Below, in pieces: positions 1 to 12,704 of a DNA stretch of 64,000 nucleotides. The position numbers and the translations under genes were made by a program. The DNA lies in contig OX326957.1 of NCBI GenBank assembly GCA_946800325.1, positions 15,622,591-15,686,590 of the forward strand, given 5' to 3'. The notes beneath the pieces were generated by a model, which did not search any database, was not told the origin of the DNA, and was given only the letters and a program-made list of their open reading frames with translations. Every line of letters starts with the position of its first letter. Positions within the stretch are counted from its first letter, which is position 1. This stretch comes from Luzula sylvatica. Taxonomy: Eukaryota > Streptophyta > Magnoliopsida > Poales > Juncaceae.

Positions 1-3000
1 TTGCTTCTCCTCCTCGAAGAGACGAGAATATTCAAACAAAACATTGATTAAGAAAAGACTGCACAGATAGAGAGTATAATCAAAAAAGTAATTTACTCTC
101 ATCCAAACAAATCTCAATTGATTGATTTCAAGGGTCTAGATGTAAGGAATAATTTATGTGGACATTTCAAACACAAGCAATGACCATATCTATCAAAAGC
201 AAAAAAACGAAAAAAAGACAAACAACAACCATATATTAATAGAAATCAATGCATTGAGACCACAAATCATTTATTTCACGTGAGAGGGAGGGAGGGAGTG
301 GCCTATCTTTACTGATATTAATATCTATCATGTTCTTTTGAATGCTTTTTTTTACCTCGTGGTTTTTGCTTTGGTGAATACATCTCAAGGACGTTATTGA
401 TTGATTCTTTCTTGTTTTCCAGGTAAATAATAAAGAAAATTTATACTTGTCCCCTTAATATCTCCTTAATTTGTTGATGTGTCAACAATATACAATAAAT
501 ATATTAAATGTTAAATTATTTTAAATAATAAATCATAATATGTAGCAAATCATATTAATTATGTGGTAAACCATATTTATTAGATGATAAATCAAATTAT
601 TAAAAATGATTTGATTTATTTAATTTTTTTATCATACTTAATTTTACACATGATAAATCATATTTATTTGAATAAATTTTTTTATTTTTTCATCTTCGAT
701 CTTTTTTAAAAACAAAATATTTTCATTTCTATTTTGCTGATTTTGCAAAAAAAAATTGTTGTTATATTTTCGTTTATTTTTTATGCTAGTTTTATTCATG
801 TGTGTCCGTTTATCACATGTTAAACGATGTATTCATTTAGCCTAATAATTTTTTTTCCAAATTTATAAATTCAAATTTGATTATTTATAAAAGGTGGTAA
901 ACAAACTTGTTAAAAATATTAAATAATTAATAATGTATGAAAAAAAAATCTTTCTTTTTCTATATAGGTTGGCAAAAATTAAATAGTCATCATTTATCAT
1001 TAAAATTTAATTCGAATACCAACACATCAATCATGCTAATGGATTCTAAAAGAGATATATATCATCACTCAATAATAAAAAAAAATCGGAGGACAAAAAG
1101 GCCCCGCATTATGTTATTATAAGACAATGTTACAAAAATATAAAAAAAAAAATATTGTATTTAATACGATACATATATAACTGATCGATTTACAAGACTT
1201 ATAATTTTAGTTTTAGCATCACTAGTTGAAATCACGTCTCCCTACAAAATTCAAACAATGATCATTGATCAGTAGTTGGTCTTTGTGTTGAATTTCAGAG
1301 GAGGACTAAAATAGTGATAGAGCGGTCTGGGAGAAATTAAATTAAATTTAAATTTAAATTTCATCTTTAATGTTAAGAATAAAGATGTGAGTGATGTTTT
1401 TGAACCTCAGACTTAGGAGTAGGTAATGAGTCATTGTCACTCACAAGGATTTACTACACGAAAAAACTAATTTTATTTTTTTATTATAGAAATTCGTCTC
1501 GATCTGACGTGATGAATTCTTCTCTCTCAATATAAAGAACGGAGAAGAATTTATCACAAGAAAAGAAAAAAAAATGACATGTGAGATAGACCGGAAAACA
1601 AATGATAAATTGTGTATTTTCACGAACGATTTGAATATAATAAATTTTTTGTTACCTCCGATAGATATATTGTTTCATTTCTTTAAATTTCAAATGATCT
1701 TGATTTATTTGGATTCGAATCTAGACATTTATTTCGAAAATGGATAATCAATTGGTAAAGATCATTAAATAATAATAAATCCGATTGTCAATAGGTCTAT
1801 AGTTCGTGACCGAGAGAATAAATGTTGTGATAATTAACAAAGGCATTTGATAATAAATAATTGCAATTAAAATCAAGAATAAATAAAGAGAAAGAAACCC
1901 GTCAGAAAATAAAAATAAAGAAAAATAAGTACGATCAAGAAACCGATAAAAAGAAATAGAGAAAAAATAAATAAAAATACGAGTACGGGGAAAGTAAATA
2001 ACGCACTTGGTGCACAATAATCCTCGTCACGAATGAATACGTGACTTACGGATGACTCAAACAACTATAGATGTGGTGGTTTAAATTCACACGCAAATAC
2101 AATGAGAGTACGAGAAAATCTCAAATCCTCAAAAGAAAAAGAAAAAGAAAATAATCCCGATACAACGATACAATAAAACTTGATTTTTGAAATATTGTCG
2201 CAACTCGCAATAGAGATCATAAGTGCAAACACCCTTTCTAATTCTTAAAAATTGCAAAAGGAATAGAAGATTTTCTTTTGCAATTCTCAATAATATAGGA
2301 TTTTGTTTTTGCTATTTAACCATTTACTTTTTGAAAATTTCCCATAATAAAAAGGACATGTCAGTATAATGCCGTTCTCGTGAGATATGTGATTCACATG
2401 TGCATTATTTTATTTGGCAATACAATAATACTCGAATCAATATCATTGGATATGGTCATATGGTGATATGGATCACTTTCAGTGTTTTCTTTAGGAAAAT
2501 GTTGGACATACCTCAACCTCTCTCCCCACATTCTTAATAACTTAAATATAATTTAATATTTTAATTTATTATTTAATATTTTAATTGTATTTTTAATTAT
2601 AAATTAAAATAATTTAATCATAAATTATAATATTAAACTATGTTTTTTTGTGTTAATTTTGAAAATGTTAAATCATATTCACGTCATCAAAAATGTGGAA
2701 GGAGAGTACTAGAGGTGTACATCAGTACTCTTTTCTTTATTCCAGATCAGCTCAAAGTGGACCACATATGATTTATTAAATGAGAAAATTCGGCCGACCT
2801 AATTCATTTATTTCTAACTACAATAGAGACATTTATTTGTTTGTATTGTACTTGACTAATATGAACAAAGATAAGCTTGACTTAGCAAAGTCCGCATTTT
2901 AACATTTGTAGACAAAAATTAAAGCCTGTTCTTACTAAAATGTCGTTCATTACACCCTACAAAAATATTTTTTAAAAGAAAATAAACCTATAAAATTAAA

Positions 3001-3212
3001 AAAATAATGTATTAAACTTGTTTTAATATATTAAAAGAAGCAAATGCTTCATTCCTTAAAATAAAAAAATTAGAATTTTTTTTTGGTATTTAATGTGGTG
3101 CTGGTACAGTGGTACTGGTTCTATTGACACATCTATTAAACATCTAACATTTTCAATGAACATTTCTCGTTACGTACCACTCGCGAGTTATATTTTGAAC
3201 AGGGATGCATTT
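1..3212. other. AT-rich intergenic DNA, no gene seen
   Basis: Low-complexity AT-rich sequence with many homopolymer runs. Open frames are short, on both strands, and have no recognisable family motif. I see no tRNA, rRNA or paired terminal repeats that I can support here. Confidence 0.6.
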
Positions 3213-3220
3213 GTGATAAA

Positions 3221-4112
3221 TAGGGGTGTACACAAATTTCTCTAACCCGCCCAACCCGCCCAATCCGACCCGGACCAACCCGTTTTTGCGGGTTTCAAAA
3301 TTATTTAGTCGGGACCCGGACCGACCCGAACTGACCCGGTTTTTGTGGGTCGGGTTGTGGATTTGAAATTAAAAACCCGGATTAACCCAACCCGACTCAT
3401 AGACTATCAAATTTTCAATTAATTATGAAAAATTTATTTATATCTCTAATATTTTAGAAAATTAATTACCATATTTATCCTCTACATTAGTTTAACATAG
3501 GCTAGACTTAGTTTTTCTTCACTTCAATTAATAATCCACTAACACACAACCACAAGTCCACTAATTTACTAACAACAAGTTCGTAACAAAACTCAATAGT
3601 CAATAACATGATGAAATCCTTTCTTTTATTTTCGTCACGCCGGAAGTATACGAAGTTGAAATAAATAAACTAACAACATAAAACTTTTTCACGGGACATA
3701 AATTTAGAGTTCCCATTTACTTAATTAATGTTATATTATATGAATCGAGTACAATTGGTACCATCGAATTGGGTGTTTGTGATATTATATGATTTAATTA
3801 AATTATAATTTATTTTTCAATTGTGATTCATGTGTTTGTTAAATAATTTTGATGATTTAATCAAAAAATATAGTTTTTATTCAATATTTTTTTGGTTACA
3901 TATGAATAATCGAATACATATCTATATAGTATATAATCGGCAAAAAAAAACCCGGCTAACCCGCCCAAACCGTCCAACCCGGTTATGTTGGGTTTCGAAA
4001 TTTTTATAAGTATCATGGGTTGGGTTGGGTTGGAAAAATAGAGACCCGTTCTAAGTGGGTTGAGTTATAGTTTCGATAAGAACCCGCCCAACCCGGTATA
4101 CGTACACCCCTA
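3221..4112. mobile_element. Non-autonomous hAT-type element (MITE-like), 892 bp
   Basis: The ends are inverted repeats: TAGGGGTGTAC at the left and GTACACCCCTA at the right, with one interruption (GTATAC) further in. The element is flanked by a perfect 8-bp direct repeat GTGATAAA at 3213-3220 and 4113-4120. An 8-bp duplication with TAGGG-type ends is characteristic of the hAT superfamily. Both subterminal regions are rich in short AACCCG/GGGTTGGG motifs, while the centre is AT-rich and has no transposase frame, so movement would need a transposase supplied elsewhere. Confidence 0.8.
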
Positions 4113-4642
4113 GTGATAAATAGCTAGAATTGATCTAATTGTCTCTGTCTAAACAATTAATTTATATTTATGACATTAATGATGTTGTTTTTTCTCTGTC
4201 TAAATAATTAATTCTTAAACTCGTGAACTTATTCATCATTCTTTGGAGGGACACGTTAGTTCAATATTTGCGATTCTGTCTCGGTGGACCTACTTCCAAC
4301 TAAACAGGAAAGAATAAAAACTTTTGTTATTTCATTTGCAATTATCAAAGATAAATTAGAAGGAATTTGAAATTAAAGCAATATTCTCTAACCTTCAAAA
4401 AAAAAAACCATATTCACTAAATTAGGGAATGGTTTAAAAATGAAGCAATTGGTTCCTAATAATTAGAAAGATACAATCCAAAACATCATATTTAAATATA
4501 AATATAACTAGTAATTATAAATGAGTCCACTAAACAAGAACTCGCGTTCCAGTTTCACATTCGCAGATACAATCCCAAACTAGTAACCGCAAAATATCAA
4601 TATAACAAAATCAGCTAAATTAGAAAGAAAATAAAAAATCAT

Positions 4643-6312
4643 TCATGGATAATCGTCGGCCCCGTCGGCCCCGTCGTCCATGTCGGCCCCGTGGGCCCCG
4701 TCGTCCATGTCGGCCCCGTTGGCCCCGTCGTCCATGTCGGCCCCGTTGGCCCCGTCGTCCATGTCGTCCCCGTCATCCCCGTCGTCCCCGGGGTCTTGAA
4801 AGTCGTAAGACGTATCAATTTCATCGGTAAAATTGATTGAAATATTCTCTATGGTCCAAAAATGTGAACGTAAATATTCGACCAATGTATACACATTTTC
4901 ATAGCTCTTTAAACACACTATTTCAACAGTCTTCAACTTGCGACACAGTATCTCATGAAATGCTCCCCATGCCATCATCGAACTATTTTCCATCTACAAT
5001 AAAACTTAGTTAATTAGTTAATTAAATAATCACAATACCTGATTAATTATCATAATAGGGTTTAGCCTTTAGGATTTAGAGATGTTTGAAATTTCGTACC
5101 CTGACGTGTCGCAAAGTAAGCCTCTCCAAATTAGGGGTACGCCTAAAAAACGAAATGATTGGATCCGTAAACTTGTTTAGAGTAACCGAAACTAGATCCA
5201 AGCTCTCCAGCCTCTCGAAAACGGGTAAAGTTGGTGATGCTTCCATTTCCAACATAAACTTTTCAAACACAATTTTTTTAAAAAAAAAATCATTACATGA
5301 AAATATTCGATAATAATTAAATTCACGAGGTAGAAGACAAAGGTTACCTTGCAACAGAGACCCGAGAGTTGAAGAGAATTAACATTCGAAAGGCCTCTAA
5401 GCAACTGAACTCCCGTTCCGTCATGTTCGAATCTCCTACCCCATATATTTATATTCGCATACTCGAGAGACATTAAATTTTCAAAAGAAACCCTGCCGAA
5501 ATGCACTTGACATGACAAATATTTCAAATTTGGCATGTTAATTATCAATCTCGTTTCCTCACCAAACACAGAGTTCAAAATTACGAGTGTTTTCATCGTC
5601 GAAGAAGTAATCTTTTGAGTCATACCCAAGTAGCACTTTTCGACCGTTAGTTCTTCAAGAACAGGGCACCCCGAAATGAGCTTGTGAATGCATTCGTCGT
5701 CTAAACACAACCATCCAAGACTCAAGATTTTCAAAAATGGAAGGTTTATGACCGGTGGCTCGAAACCGGACCAAGCTCCGTCCAATTGGGGCCACAGGAA
5801 CAAACTCTCCAATGAAGGGCAGTCGAATAAGTACGAAACGAAATAAATCTTGCGCAATTTGGCTATTTCGATGTATACCTCTCTTGGGTTCATAGGGACG
5901 AGATTCCAAATCCACACGCTGAGGGTATGATAGTTGTCTTGATTGCAATTGGTCCACTTCAGAGTGAACGAGTCTAATTGCTCGGGTTCGGGAGAGAGTT
6001 TGTGTTGGAAGATTGAGTTCACGAAATTTTCGAAAGTTTCAACATCGTTGAATTCTGATGCGTCTAGGTCGAGACGAGGCACGGATTTCCACACGTCGAC
6101 CCATCTTTTCGAAAGGACACTCGTGCGTACTGATTCCTTCGTTTCGAAGGAAAAGAGTATGTGGTGAAGCAAACAGTCGGGAAGGGAGCTTATTCTGTCA
6201 GTTTCGTCCATATCTTCAAATTCCATTCTTGCAGGACCTTGCTATAATTTTAATGAGCAAGTTTGTCAGTGAACTTAAAAGAAAATGACTTTGAAGTCTC
6301 ATGACTTACCAT
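4643..6312 (-). CDS. F-box/LRR-repeat protein (FBD-like family), copy A
   Basis: Predicted exons on the minus strand: a mini-exon containing only the ATG (6312-6310), then 6241-5348, 5258-5100 and 4993-4643, all with GT-AG boundaries; about 467 aa. An internal start at 6226 is the alternative. The N-terminus has an F-box ([15 protein letters not shown], then SVLSKRW), followed by leucine-rich repeats (for example [13 protein letters not shown] and [11 protein letters not shown]). The last exon resembles the FBD-type tail ([10 protein letters not shown]). Such proteins usually act as substrate adaptors of SCF ubiquitin ligases through the F-box-SKP1 contact; the target is unknown. Unlike copies B and C, the acidic C-terminus is expanded by a 27-bp coding minisatellite, and the final codons shift so the protein ends DDYP rather than DYHE. 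A PIF/Harbinger element lies upstream. No internal stops, so probably intact. Confidence 0.8.
4655..4762 (-). repeat. 27-bp coding minisatellite, four units, in F-box copy A
   Basis: Four tandem 27-bp units start at 4655, 4682, 4709 and 4736 and differ at only a few bases; partly related sequence continues to about 4790. Read on the gene strand each unit encodes a nine-residue acidic/Ala-Gly block of the type DMDDGANGA. The unit length is a multiple of three, so copy-number changes keep the frame. Copies B, C, D and E have only a short acidic tail here. Confidence 0.9.
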
Positions 6313-6986
6313 GATGAGAAGGAATTTGAAGGTGCTCGAGAAACTAAACGAATTTCAGATAAAAGCAACTGGAAGAACCCTAATCTGTACAAGAAAAGCC
6401 CCCAATTAGAAAAAGACCAACCTGCAATTACCAGGTTCAAAGAGGAAAAGAGAAATTTAACGGATCAAAACGAAGAGTGCTTACCCTAATCAATTCAGGC
6501 CATAACTTCGTATCCTTGTCCCTCGCGACCTCGCCATAACTACAATTAGCAAGCTCATCGGTAGAATGAACCAATAATGCAAAGAGAAGGGTGCTAAAGG
6601 AGCTCCACTTACCACGAAGAAGGGTTTTAGGTTTTAAGCGTACACGCAGAGGAAAGAGTACTGAAGAGCCGAGACTCTAGGGGGGCGTTTGGTTGGAGCT
6701 AACGCATGCCAAGGAATTCAATGCCAAGGCATACTATTCCTTGGAATACTTGATTACCATGTTTGGTTAGAAATTTATTTATTCCATGGCATGCTAATTC
6801 ATCACAAATGTAAAATTTTTAAATATTCTATATTTGCAAAACTAACATATTTATACTAAATTTTTGCTATAAAATAAATAACTCATCCAAAAAAATAATT
6901 CAAATTATAAAAATAATTATTTATTGTCAACACAATATTATAAATCAAGCCACATATTATTATAAAATTGATTACTAAAAATATTA

Positions 6987-7340
6987 CTACTTGCAACCAC
7001 CAAGCACACAAAGTACATATTCTTCCTTCACATTATCTGGTAGTGTGAAAAAGTACTTTGTCATGCTTGTATCTTTTGAAATAAGGGCTCCTGCTTTCAT
7101 GCGGTCTTGACTCGTTAATCCAGGTAATTTCATTAGCTCTTCAAATACTCTATCTTTCTTTGCTGCATCTTCAGACTTAAATTGAAAATAATTTACAAGT
7201 TTTGCAATATTTTCATTTGCATTGCTAAACATATTCTCTATAGAACAAATTGATTTGCCAATCGACTCATTGAACTCATCTCCATCTTGGATTTTTCTTT
7301 TTCTGGACTTTCTAGGTTCAGACTTAAATTGAAAATTCAA
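6987..7340 (-). pseudogene. Harbinger ORF1 (Myb/SANT-like) C-terminal remnant
   Basis: A 117-aa frame with a basic stretch (RKSRKRKIQ) and a helical C-terminal part (ELMKLPGLTSQDRMKAGALI, then LPDNVKEEYV). This resembles the C-terminus of plant Myb/SANT-like proteins encoded as the accessory ORF of PIF/Harbinger elements, which help the transposase bind DNA. The N-terminal Myb/SANT domain is absent, so this is a fragment left after internal deletion. The family match is by eye. Confidence 0.5.
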
Positions 7341-7568
7341 TGTAGAATCATTTCTGCATGTGCATTTTTACATAATCATATTAGAAGAGAGATGCTTGTT
7401 GATCCTATGGAAGAAGAATCTCAAGAAAATAATTTATTTCAGTCGACAGATGAGATAGAGAATAATCGAATTAGACATATCGAAACAAGTGACGAGTTGA
7501 CACATTGGAGAGATACTCTAGCCGAACAAATGTTTAATCAGTGGAGGAATTCAAGGAATATTAATTAA
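7340..7568 (+). pseudogene. PIF/Harbinger transposase C-terminal remnant
   Basis: The frame reads CRIISACAFLHNHIRRE and then an acidic stretch ending near THWRDTLAEQMFNQWRN. This is the usual C-terminus of plant HARBI1-like (DDE_Tnp_4) transposases, where a short Leu-His-Asn motif follows the catalytic domain. The catalytic DDE region is missing, so the remnant cannot be active. It converges with the ORF1 remnant, as in full-length elements. Confidence 0.6.
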
Positions 7569-7929
7569 ACCAATTTAGTTATTTTCGTACTTTGACGAAT
7601 TATTAATTTTATTATTGCAATGATATGTTTTGTTGTATTTTTTATTTTATTCTAGTATATTTTATGACAACAATTTAATATAAATATATTAATTTAATAA
7701 ATATGTTGTTTTTATAAGTACAATATGATATGACATGTAATTTCTTTCCCATGGGAATAGAGAAAAGCCACCAATTTTGGTGGTAATCCTATTCCCATCA
7801 ATTATGCCCTAGGGAATGGAGTATTCCGTTACTTTATTACCTAGCGCGCAAACCAAACATGGGAATGAAATCCATGCTGGAGTATGCCAAGGCATTCTCA
7901 TTCCAAAGCTCCAACCAAACGCCCCCTAG

Positions 7930-9790
7930 GAGTGAGGGCTGCTGAGCTGCGATGAGATTACAAATCTTGCTTCGCAGTATAAAGCGGGGATTTAAAATCT
8001 CGGATTGCGTAGAAAACACGGGTGTAAAATCTTGGGTTTTATATTGTTTTATAACCCGAGATATGAAATCCAGGATTATTAAAATTTGAAATTTGTATAA
8101 CTAGTACAAAGAAGAGATCACATTCGATAGAAACTTACGTAATCCGCATATGAAAGGGTTCGGAATTTTGTAAGTTATGAACTTCCTTGAATTTTTAGGT
8201 TCTACGATTTTCATCTGCCTTGTATTTTTTATTACTGAGTTAATTATTTTTATAACTACTGAAAAATACAAGTCTTGTAATGAAATGAATTACATATAAA
8301 ACTGAACAATCGTCATCTTTAATTTTGTTTATATTATTTTTTGATTTCATAAAAAATATTTTTCGGGAAAATTCTTTAGGAATCTCTTAAATAACATATT
8401 TATTTATTTTCAATCAACAATATCATATTTATCCTTATTGAATACTTAGGATCAAAATTATCCTTGTAAAATTAAATATTTATTAATTTTATCCAATTAA
8501 ATCTTACAAAATATCCAATTATCTAAACCATTAAATTATCATTAAATAAAACAAAAAAATAAATTCTAGTAGACTAAAATATTCCTTTAATAATCCTAAT
8601 AAACAAATAAACAAATTCAGAACCCATTAACCCATATATCCCTCATGACTAAGCTTAAACTCTACTTTCGTCGGCGACTAGTGGCACGCTCTCTTGCATA
8701 TCTTCTCGGGTGAGCGGTAAATTGTGGAACCCTGCGAAATTTCATGATTGTTTTTATATTAATGTATGCATTAAATACTTTTCGAAATTCTTGGTGGATG
8801 AAAAAAAAAATCGAAATACCTAGATTCGTTTGACTAAATTGCCGAAACCTATATATTTTTGATGTGTTGTTAACACGATTGCGATGGATTATTTTCTCTT
8901 TTAGTTTTAGTAGAACCCAGACAATTCAAACTACGAATTTCATTTTTTAAAAATTTCTATTTGTTGTATCATATCCGTGTTACATAATAACTAGGTTGAT
9001 TCCCGCACGTTGTTGTAGGTGTGATAGTGTTGAAATACAAGACTTTTTTGTACCCGGATTTTCATTGTTATATATTTTTTTTCAATTCATTCCGACCTTC
9101 ATGTTAAGAATAATCTTACGAATCTTGCTTTTATGAAGATTCGCACTGATTTTCACACTGAAAAAGAAGATTTTGTGGGTCTTTCGAGATGCATACTAAG
9201 AAGTCAACAATTTTTGTAAACTTAATTGTTATCGTTCCGTTCTTTTCCGATTACTCATCATCGATTTATTTACGTACTCAATATCCCTATTTTCTCGAAA
9301 CTGGTGATATGTTAGATATGGACGGATCTACCCGAATTAATAATTAACTAATACATAATTAGTATTCATATGAATTGATAATTTTTAATTGATATTAATT
9401 AATTTTTGATTATGTGTATCTTGTTATCATATTTATTAAGCGTGTTAATTAGAATATAAAATATATTTGATGGTAAAAATCTGAGAATCAATAATAATTT
9501 ATATAGTACATATATAAAGTATGTGTGCTGCAATGTGGGGACGAGTATCATTTTCAATTTATGATTGTGCCCAGGGCTCCATTTTTTCCCGGCAAAAAAT
9601 ATAGAGGATTTGCTATCGAATGTAAGATTCTTTGTACCGGTTATTCAAATTTCAAATTTGTATATCTCGGGTTATAAAACAATATGAAACCCAAGACTTC
9701 AAATAGGCGGTTGCTATGAAATCCAAGATTTTAAATCCCAACTTTATAATGTCTAGCAATATTTGTAATCTCATTCTCATCACAGCTCAG
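7930..9790. other. Shared upstream region between head-to-head F-box copies A and B
   Basis: No gene. About 7930-8140 and 9590-9800 are inverted copies of each other (both contain TATTGTTTTATAACCCGAGA), showing that the A and B flanks were duplicated head to head. A further repeat unit at about 8690-8860 recurs at 12.7 kb and 32.6 kb. The remainder is AT-rich with no supported feature. Confidence 0.6.
8690..8860 (+). repeat. F-box-associated upstream repeat, copy 1
   Basis: Contains TTGTGGAACCCTGCGAAATT. The same block recurs at 12705-12910 on the same strand and at about 32540-32700 inverted. It marks ancient duplication of the DNA upstream of the F-box genes. Confidence 0.6.
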
Positions 9791-10108
9791 CAGCCCCTCA
9801 CTACTCCTGGAGTCTCGGCTCTTCGGTGGAGGTACTTTCTCCTCCGCGTGCACGCTTGAAACCTAAAACACTTCTTCGTGGTAAGTGGATCTCCTTCTCC
9901 TTTAGCGCTCTTCTCTTTGCATTATTGGTTTATTTTACGGATGAGTTTGCTAATTGATCTGATAAAGTTCTCTTTCCCTCTTTGAATCTGGTAATTGCAG
10001 GTTGGTCTTTTTCTAATTAGGGTTTTTCTTGTACAGATTAGGGTTCTTCCAATTGCTCTTGTCTGAATTTCGCTTATTTTCTCGAGCGCCTTCAAATTCC
10101 TTCTCATC

Positions 10109-11686
10109 ATGGTAAGTCGTGAGACTTCAAAGTCATTTTCTTTTAATTTCACTGACAAACTTGCTCATTAAAATTATAGCAAGGTCGTGCAAGAATGGAG
10201 TTTGAAGATACGGACAAAACTGATAGAATAAGCTCCCTTCCTGACTGTTTGCTTCACCAAATACTCTTTTCCTTCGAAACGAAGGAATCAGTACGCACGA
10301 GCGTCCTTTCGAAAAGATGGGTCAATGTGTGGAAATCGGTGCCACGCCTCGACCTAGACGCATCAGAATTCAACGATGCGGAAACTTTCCAAAATTTTGT
10401 GAACTCAATCTTCCAACACAAACTCTATCCCGAACCCGAGCAATTAAACTCGTTCACTCTGAAGTGGACCGATTGCAATCAAGACAACTATCAAACCCTT
10501 GACGTGTGGATTTATCATCTCGTCCATATGAATCCAAGAGAGGTATACCTTGAAATATCCAAATTGGACCAGATTTCTTTTATTTCGTACTTATTCGCCT
10601 GCCCTTCATTGGAGAGTTTGTACCTGTGGCTCCAATTGGACGGTTTTTGGTCTGGTTTCGAGCCACCGGACATAAACCTTCCATTTTTGAAAATCTCGAG
10701 TCTCGGATGGTTGTGTTTAGACGACGAATTCATTCAGAAGCTCATTTCGGGGTGCCCTGTTCTCGAAGAATTAACGATCGAAAGTTGCTTCTTGGCTATG
10801 ACTCAAAAGATTACTTCTTCTACGATGAAAACACTCAAAATTTTGAACTCTTTGTTTCGTGAGGAGACGAGATTGATGATTAACATGCCAAATTTGGAAT
10901 ATTTGTCATGTCAAGTGCATTTTGGTAGGGTTTCTTTTGAAAATTTAATGTCACTTGAGTATGCGAATATAAATATGTGGGGTATAAATACTGAACATGA
11001 TGGAACGGGGGTTAAGTTGCTTAGAGGCCTGTCGAATGTTAAATCTCTTCAACTCTCTGGTTGCTTTTGCAAGGTAACGTTTCTTTCTATCTAACATTAT
11101 TTTAATTATTCTCGAATATTTTCATGTAATGATATATTTTTTTTAAATAATTGTTTCTGAAAAGATGATGTTGGAAATGGAAGCATCATCATCATCAACT
11201 TTACCCGTTTTTGAGAATCTTGAGAGCTTGGATCTAAGTTCGGTTACTCTAAACAAGTATTTAAATCCAATCAATTCGTTTCTAAGACGTACCCCTAACT
11301 TGGAGAGGCTTACTTTGCGACACATCACGGTACAGAATTTCAGACATCCCTAAACTCTAAACCCTAAACCCTATTATGATAATTAATCAGGTGTTGTGAT
11401 TACTTAATTAACTAATTAAGATTTATTGTAGACGGAAAGTAATTTGATCATGATATGGGGAGAATTTCCTGCGATACCGTGTGGCAAGTTGAAGACCGTT
11501 GAAATAGTGTGTTTAAAGAGCGATGAAAATGTGCATAGATTGGTCGAATATTTACGTTTACATTTGAAGACCATAGAGAATATTTCAATCAATTGCACCG
11601 ATGAAATTGATATGGCTTACGACTTCCAATACCCCGGGTACCCCGAGGACGATGGGGACGGCGTGGACTACGATTATCATGAGTGA
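10109..11686 (+). CDS. F-box/LRR-repeat protein (FBD-like family), copy B
   Basis: Predicted exons: ATG mini-exon 10109-10111 (followed by GTAAGT), 10180-11073, 11165-11329 and 11432-11686; about 438 aa. If the mini-exon is not used, translation begins at 10195. The F-box ([26 protein letters not shown]) is near the N-terminus, leucine-rich repeats follow, and the last exon has the FBD-like [10 protein letters not shown] block and an acidic end (YDYHE). Exon lengths match copy C exactly for the two middle exons, so the reading frame is under consistent structure. The usual role is an SCF E3-ligase substrate receptor; substrate unknown. No stops or frameshifts seen. Its 5' region is inverted relative to copy A and its whole neighbourhood is inverted relative to copy C. 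Confidence 0.82.
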
Positions 11687-12610
11687 TTTTTTTTTTCTAT
11701 CTAATTGAGCTTATTTTGTTATATTGATATTTTGCGGTTACTAGTTTCGGATTGTATCTTCGAATGTGAAACTTGAACACGAGTACTTGTTTAGTGGACT
11801 CATTTATGATAAGTTATTTTGATATTTAAATATTATGTTTAATGTTAAATTTTAAATCGACCATACACAAAATTATACTATGTTTTGTATATGTAGACAA
11901 CAAAACCGTTTATTTCTTGAAATTTTGTTTTAGTGTACTTGTGTGTTTTCAAGAATAGGATCAACACCAACAACTTTTTTTCGACTTTGTTATTCGCAGG
12001 CATCAAGAACAGAAAAATATAGAACATAAAAAATATTAAAGACAACTAATCGAGAATACAATTATCGATAATGAAACGCTTGTTGAGTGTCATTTAATAA
12101 TTAAAAAAAATGATTCTATCAATGAAACCAACACAAGGTAGATCATGTAATATAATAACCCCCCGCACAAAAATATTATATAATTTTACATTATTTTGAC
12201 ATACTAAATTAAGATGCATCAATTGAACAACATTAATATATCCCTAGTACTAACACAAGCTAAACATATTTGTATACAAAATTTAATCACATGCCCAAAT
12301 TACATGATAATTCTAATGATAATCTACTAAAAAAAAATCACAGACTTGTTTGCTCAAACGATTATGTATCTAAATCCTCCAAGAGGTGAGGAGTTCAAGG
12401 CTCGGCATAGCCGATTTCTTGAGAAATAGATGAGGAACAAAAGAGCCCATCCTACATTAAAAAAAGGAACATTTTCGACATTAATCCTTTTTGAAAAAAT
12501 AATTCAAAAAATAACCTTATTTTGAAAAATATTTCAAAACTAGTCCAAACCGGGTTTTAAAAATCCAGTACCACCTGATATTAAAACTCCGGTGGAGTAA
12601 CTAATTAAGT

Positions 12611-12678
12611 ATTTTCATAGTAGAAGAAGTAATTTTTTGAGTTATATCCAAGGAGCAATTTTCGACCGTTAATTTTTA
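12611..12678 (-). pseudogene. Short F-box/LRR gene fragment
   Basis: About 68 bp matches the middle of exon 1 of the F-box copies on the minus strand (compare 27923-27990), including AGAAGAAGTAAT and GAGCAATTTTCGACCGTTAA. It has several substitutions and is cut at both ends. It lies beside copy 2 of the upstream repeat, so it is the relic of another F-box gene copy. Confidence 0.7.
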
Positions 12679-12704
12679 GACAGGCTGACGTCTCATGACT
12701 GGTT

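Larger units (their letters stand above)
6681..7926. mobile_element. Internally deleted PIF/Harbinger element, 1246 bp
   Basis: Perfect terminal inverted repeats of 20 bp (GGGGGCGTTTGGTTGGAGCT and its complement), flanked by a 3-bp direct repeat TAG at 6678-6680 and 7927-7929. Inside are two converging remnants typical of this superfamily: a Myb/SANT-like ORF1 tail on the minus strand and a transposase tail on the plus strand. The equivalent region of F-box copy B (around 9800-9830) reads straight through without the element, a paralogous empty site. The element is probably not autonomous because most of the transposase is missing. Confidence 0.85.

Noticed and set aside
4639..4830. Collagen-like and Arg/Pro-rich frames (GPTGPTWTT..., [10 protein letters not shown]...) around the minisatellite
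   Set aside because: They are other-frame readings of the 27-bp repeat that codes for the acidic tail of F-box copy A; no start context or homology of their own.
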